Program-made: the position numbers and the translations under genes
DNA from: Sulfitobacter donghicola DSW-25 = KCTC 12864 = JCM 14565
GTDB taxonomy: Bacteria; Pseudomonadota; Alphaproteobacteria; Rhodobacterales; Rhodobacteraceae
Assembly: GCF_000622405.1 (NCBI RefSeq)
Contig: NZ_JASF01000005.1
Coordinates: 434,001-498,000 of the forward strand
Direction of reading: 5' to 3'
Length of the DNA: 64,000 nucleotides
Shown here: piece after piece, positions 62,766 through 64,000 of the stretch
How the letters are laid out: every line of letters begins with the position of its first letter
Numbering within the stretch: the first letter of the stretch is position 1
The notes under the pieces: model-generated
What the model saw: the letters and a program-made list of their open reading frames with translations, nothing else
What the model was told of the DNA's origin: nothing
Database searches by the model: none

Positions 62766-63839
62766 ATGGCTCTTGTTATGAATGATACTCCCTCCTCTGC
62801 GCCAAAGGGCGACCGCATCGCAAAGACGTTATCACGGGCTGGTGTAGCCAGCCGGCGTGAGGCCGAGCGGATGATTGAAGCTGGCCGCGTTTCGGTCAAC
62901 GGGCAGGTCATCACCTCGCCCGCGCTGAACGTGACCGAAGCGGATCGCATCAGCGTTGATGGCAAACCCGTTGGCCCTGCCGAACCCGCGCGGATGTGGC
63001 TCTATCACAAACCCACAGGGCTGGTGACATCGGACAGCGATGAAAAGGGTCGCCAGACGATCTATGACACATTGCCAGACGATCTGCCGCGCGTGATGAG
63101 CATTGGACGCCTTGATCTAAATTCCGAAGGGTTGTTGCTGCTGACCAATGATGGTGGCGTGAAACGCTTGCTCGAGCTGCCCTCAACCGGATGGTTGCGC
63201 CGTTACCGCGTACGCGTGAATGGGCGCCCCACGGACGAAGATCTGGAGCCGCTGCGCAAAGGAATCATCGCAGATGGTGAACCGTTCCAGCCGATGGAAG
63301 TGGTTTTGGACCGCCAGCAAGGCGCGAATGCGTGGCTCACTGTTGGACTGCGCGAGGGGAAAAACCGCGAAATCCGCCGTGCAATGGATGAAATCGGGCT
63401 TAGTGTGAACCGCTTGTTGCGCGTCAGCTATGGACCTTTCCAGCTCGGCGATCTGAAACCGGGGTCTGTAGAAGAAGTGCGCCGCAAGGTTTTGCGGGAT
63501 CAACTGGGTGCGGATGCGGAAAAACTGTTGGGCGCCCCTCCTTCTGCCCCGACACAGGTTAAGCGCAGCTTTAAACGCAAAACACCCTTTAAGGGTGAGT
63601 TCGGTGGCCCAGGCAGACCAGGGCGCCCCAAGCCGCCAGAGGAAGTGGAAACAGCACGGCCAAAACGCGGAAAAGGCTACAAGCCCAGCCGCCCCGACAA
63701 AGCGACCCGAGAGGCCGCGCGCCGTGCGGAAGGCAAATCACCGCCCCGCGGCGCAACCGCGTCAAAACCACGCAAATTCAGCAGCTCTGCCAGTAAATCG
63801 CGCGGTTCGGCCTCGCCTAAAACGCCGCGCCAGAAATAG
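62766..63839 (+). CDS. rluB: 23S rRNA pseudouridine synthase RluB
   Basis: 357 residues. An S4 RNA-binding domain (about 15-60, AKTLSRAGVASRREAERMIEAGRVSVNGQVI) is followed by a RsuA-family catalytic domain (about 70-245) with GRLDLNSEGLLLLTNDG (catalytic Asp), GANAWLTVGLREGKNREIRRAMD and LLRVSYGPFQLGDL. A highly basic, Lys/Arg/Pro-rich disordered tail of about 110 residues follows. RluB modifies U2605 of 23S rRNA. MNDTPSS at 62778 is an alternative start. Confidence 0.93.
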   Translation: MALVMNDTPSSAPKGDRIAKTLSRAGVASRREAERMIEAGRVSVNGQVITSPALNVTEADRISVDGKPVGPAEPARMWLYHKPTGLVTSDSDEKGRQTIYDTLPDDLPRVMSIGRLDLNSEGLLLLTNDGGVKRLLELPSTGWLRRYRVRVNGRPTDEDLEPLRKGIIADGEPFQPMEVVLDRQQGANAWLTVGLREGKNREIRRAMDEIGLSVNRLLRVSYGPFQLGDLKPGSVEEVRRKVLRDQLGADAEKLLGAPPSAPTQVKRSFKRKTPFKGEFGGPGRPGRPKPPEEVETARPKRGKGYKPSRPDKATREAARRAEGKSPPRGATASKPRKFSSSASKSRGSASPKTPRQK

Positions 63840-63866
63840 GTTAGAAAAATAGGACTATCCGCAGCC

Positions 63867-64000
63867 CTATGATAGGCGGGTAATCAAGGCAAAAACCCCG
63901 ACACAGGCTAAGGCTCCTAAAAGGAATCGCATGCGTTTGCGGTTTTTTGAGGCAACGCTTTTCAGCCTTTTGGGTTTGCGTTGGTCTGTCAGTTTTCTTT
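63867..64000 (-). CDS. C-terminal end of an unknown protein (partial)
   Basis: An open minus-strand frame enters from the right edge and ends here after 44 codons. A very basic stretch (RKLTDQRKPKRLKSVASKNRKRM) precedes one hydrophobic helix (RFLLGALACVGVFALITRLS) that closes the protein. If real, it is a protein with a single C-terminal membrane span, or a short protein starting at the internal ATG. Too little is visible to name it. Confidence 0.4.
   Translation of the reverse strand, partial: RKLTDQRKPKRLKSVASKNRKRMRFLLGALACVGVFALITRLS

Noticed and set aside
1..64000. Search for CRISPR arrays, insertion sequences, prophage, integrases, tRNA and rRNA genes
   Set aside because: No regularly spaced repeats, transposase or phage motifs, or tRNA T-loop and acceptor-stem patterns were found.

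Overview
The window looks like a chromosomal segment of a marine alphaproteobacterium of the Rhodobacteraceae (Roseobacter group). The evidence is a prolyl-tRNA synthetase without the editing insertion, an hdaA-ppk-ppx operon, a propionyl-CoA carboxylase/methylmalonyl-CoA mutase cluster with its ScfR/PccR-type regulator, a betI-betC-BCCT-betB-betA choline-sulfate operon, family-typical small proteins (DUF6497, DUF4174, DUF1272, DUF1127), a type A RNase P RNA and a CtrA-like box. I see no insertion sequence, prophage, CRISPR array, tRNA or rRNA. Gene packing is very tight: many starts overlap the preceding stop as ATGA or TAATG, and four convergent gene pairs share stop codons in a 4-base overlap.

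Layout. 1-10.1 kb: the end of a topoisomerase B subunit (parE-like), a duplicated small membrane protein, a REP-like palindrome, a lipoprotein with an HExxH motif, a YdcZ-type DMT permease, an Ldh-family dehydrogenase, a small acidic RTX protein, the lipoprotein exporter lolC/E-lolD, a DUF2937 protein coupled to a serine hydrolase, proS and pepT. 10.2-16.4 kb: an AI-2E/PerM permease, hdaA, ppk1 and ppx, linking DnaA inactivation and polyphosphate turnover. 16.4-22.3 kb (minus strand): a nuclease-fold hydrolase, a TerB/J-domain protein, a GNAT acetyltransferase, a VOC protein, methylmalonyl-CoA mutase and a sulfotransferase, almost all overlapping. 22.4-31.6 kb: the propionate block, with pccA, an unknown protein, a 48-residue lipoprotein, a DUF6497 protein with a possible leader ORF, and pccB. 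Divergent from pccB are a Bcr/CflA-type transporter and the pccR-type regulator, with GCAAA-type repeats in front of both transcription units. 31.7-38.5 kb: the bet operon, with a palindromic probable BetI operator before betI.

38.6-50.1 kb is rich in transport: two EamA permeases, a LysE/ArgO exporter, two SLC13 permeases with TrkA-C domains flanking a BASS transporter, and MgtE. Among them lie yebC, a ymdB-type phosphoesterase and 5-formyl-THF cyclo-ligase. 50.2-54.2 kb holds guanine deaminase, a CAP-domain lipoprotein, 8-oxoguanine deaminase and a histidinol-phosphatase-type enzyme. 54.2-58.2 kb has a PraR/PhrR-like XRE regulator, an AT-rich gap, a LysR gene divergent from a DUF1127 gene, a Bax-inhibitor-1 family protein, a DUF1272 protein, a P-loop kinase-like protein and rpmG. 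58.3-64 kb carries rnpB with a clear promoter, an AmpD-like amidase coupled to an Excalibur lipoprotein, gatC-gatA, tadA, rluB and the edge of one more gene.

Working together: propionyl-CoA made from odd-chain or branched substrates would be carboxylated by PccAB and isomerised by ScpA to succinyl-CoA, under PccR-type control. BetC, BetA and BetB would turn choline sulfate into glycine betaine, with BetI sensing choline. Most of the window is conserved core genome. The least explained parts are small: the leader ORF and hairpins after pccB, a tandem DnaA-box pair, the folded gap between fau and the ymdB-type gene, the CtrA-like box before a secreted nuclease, and several family-restricted unknown proteins.
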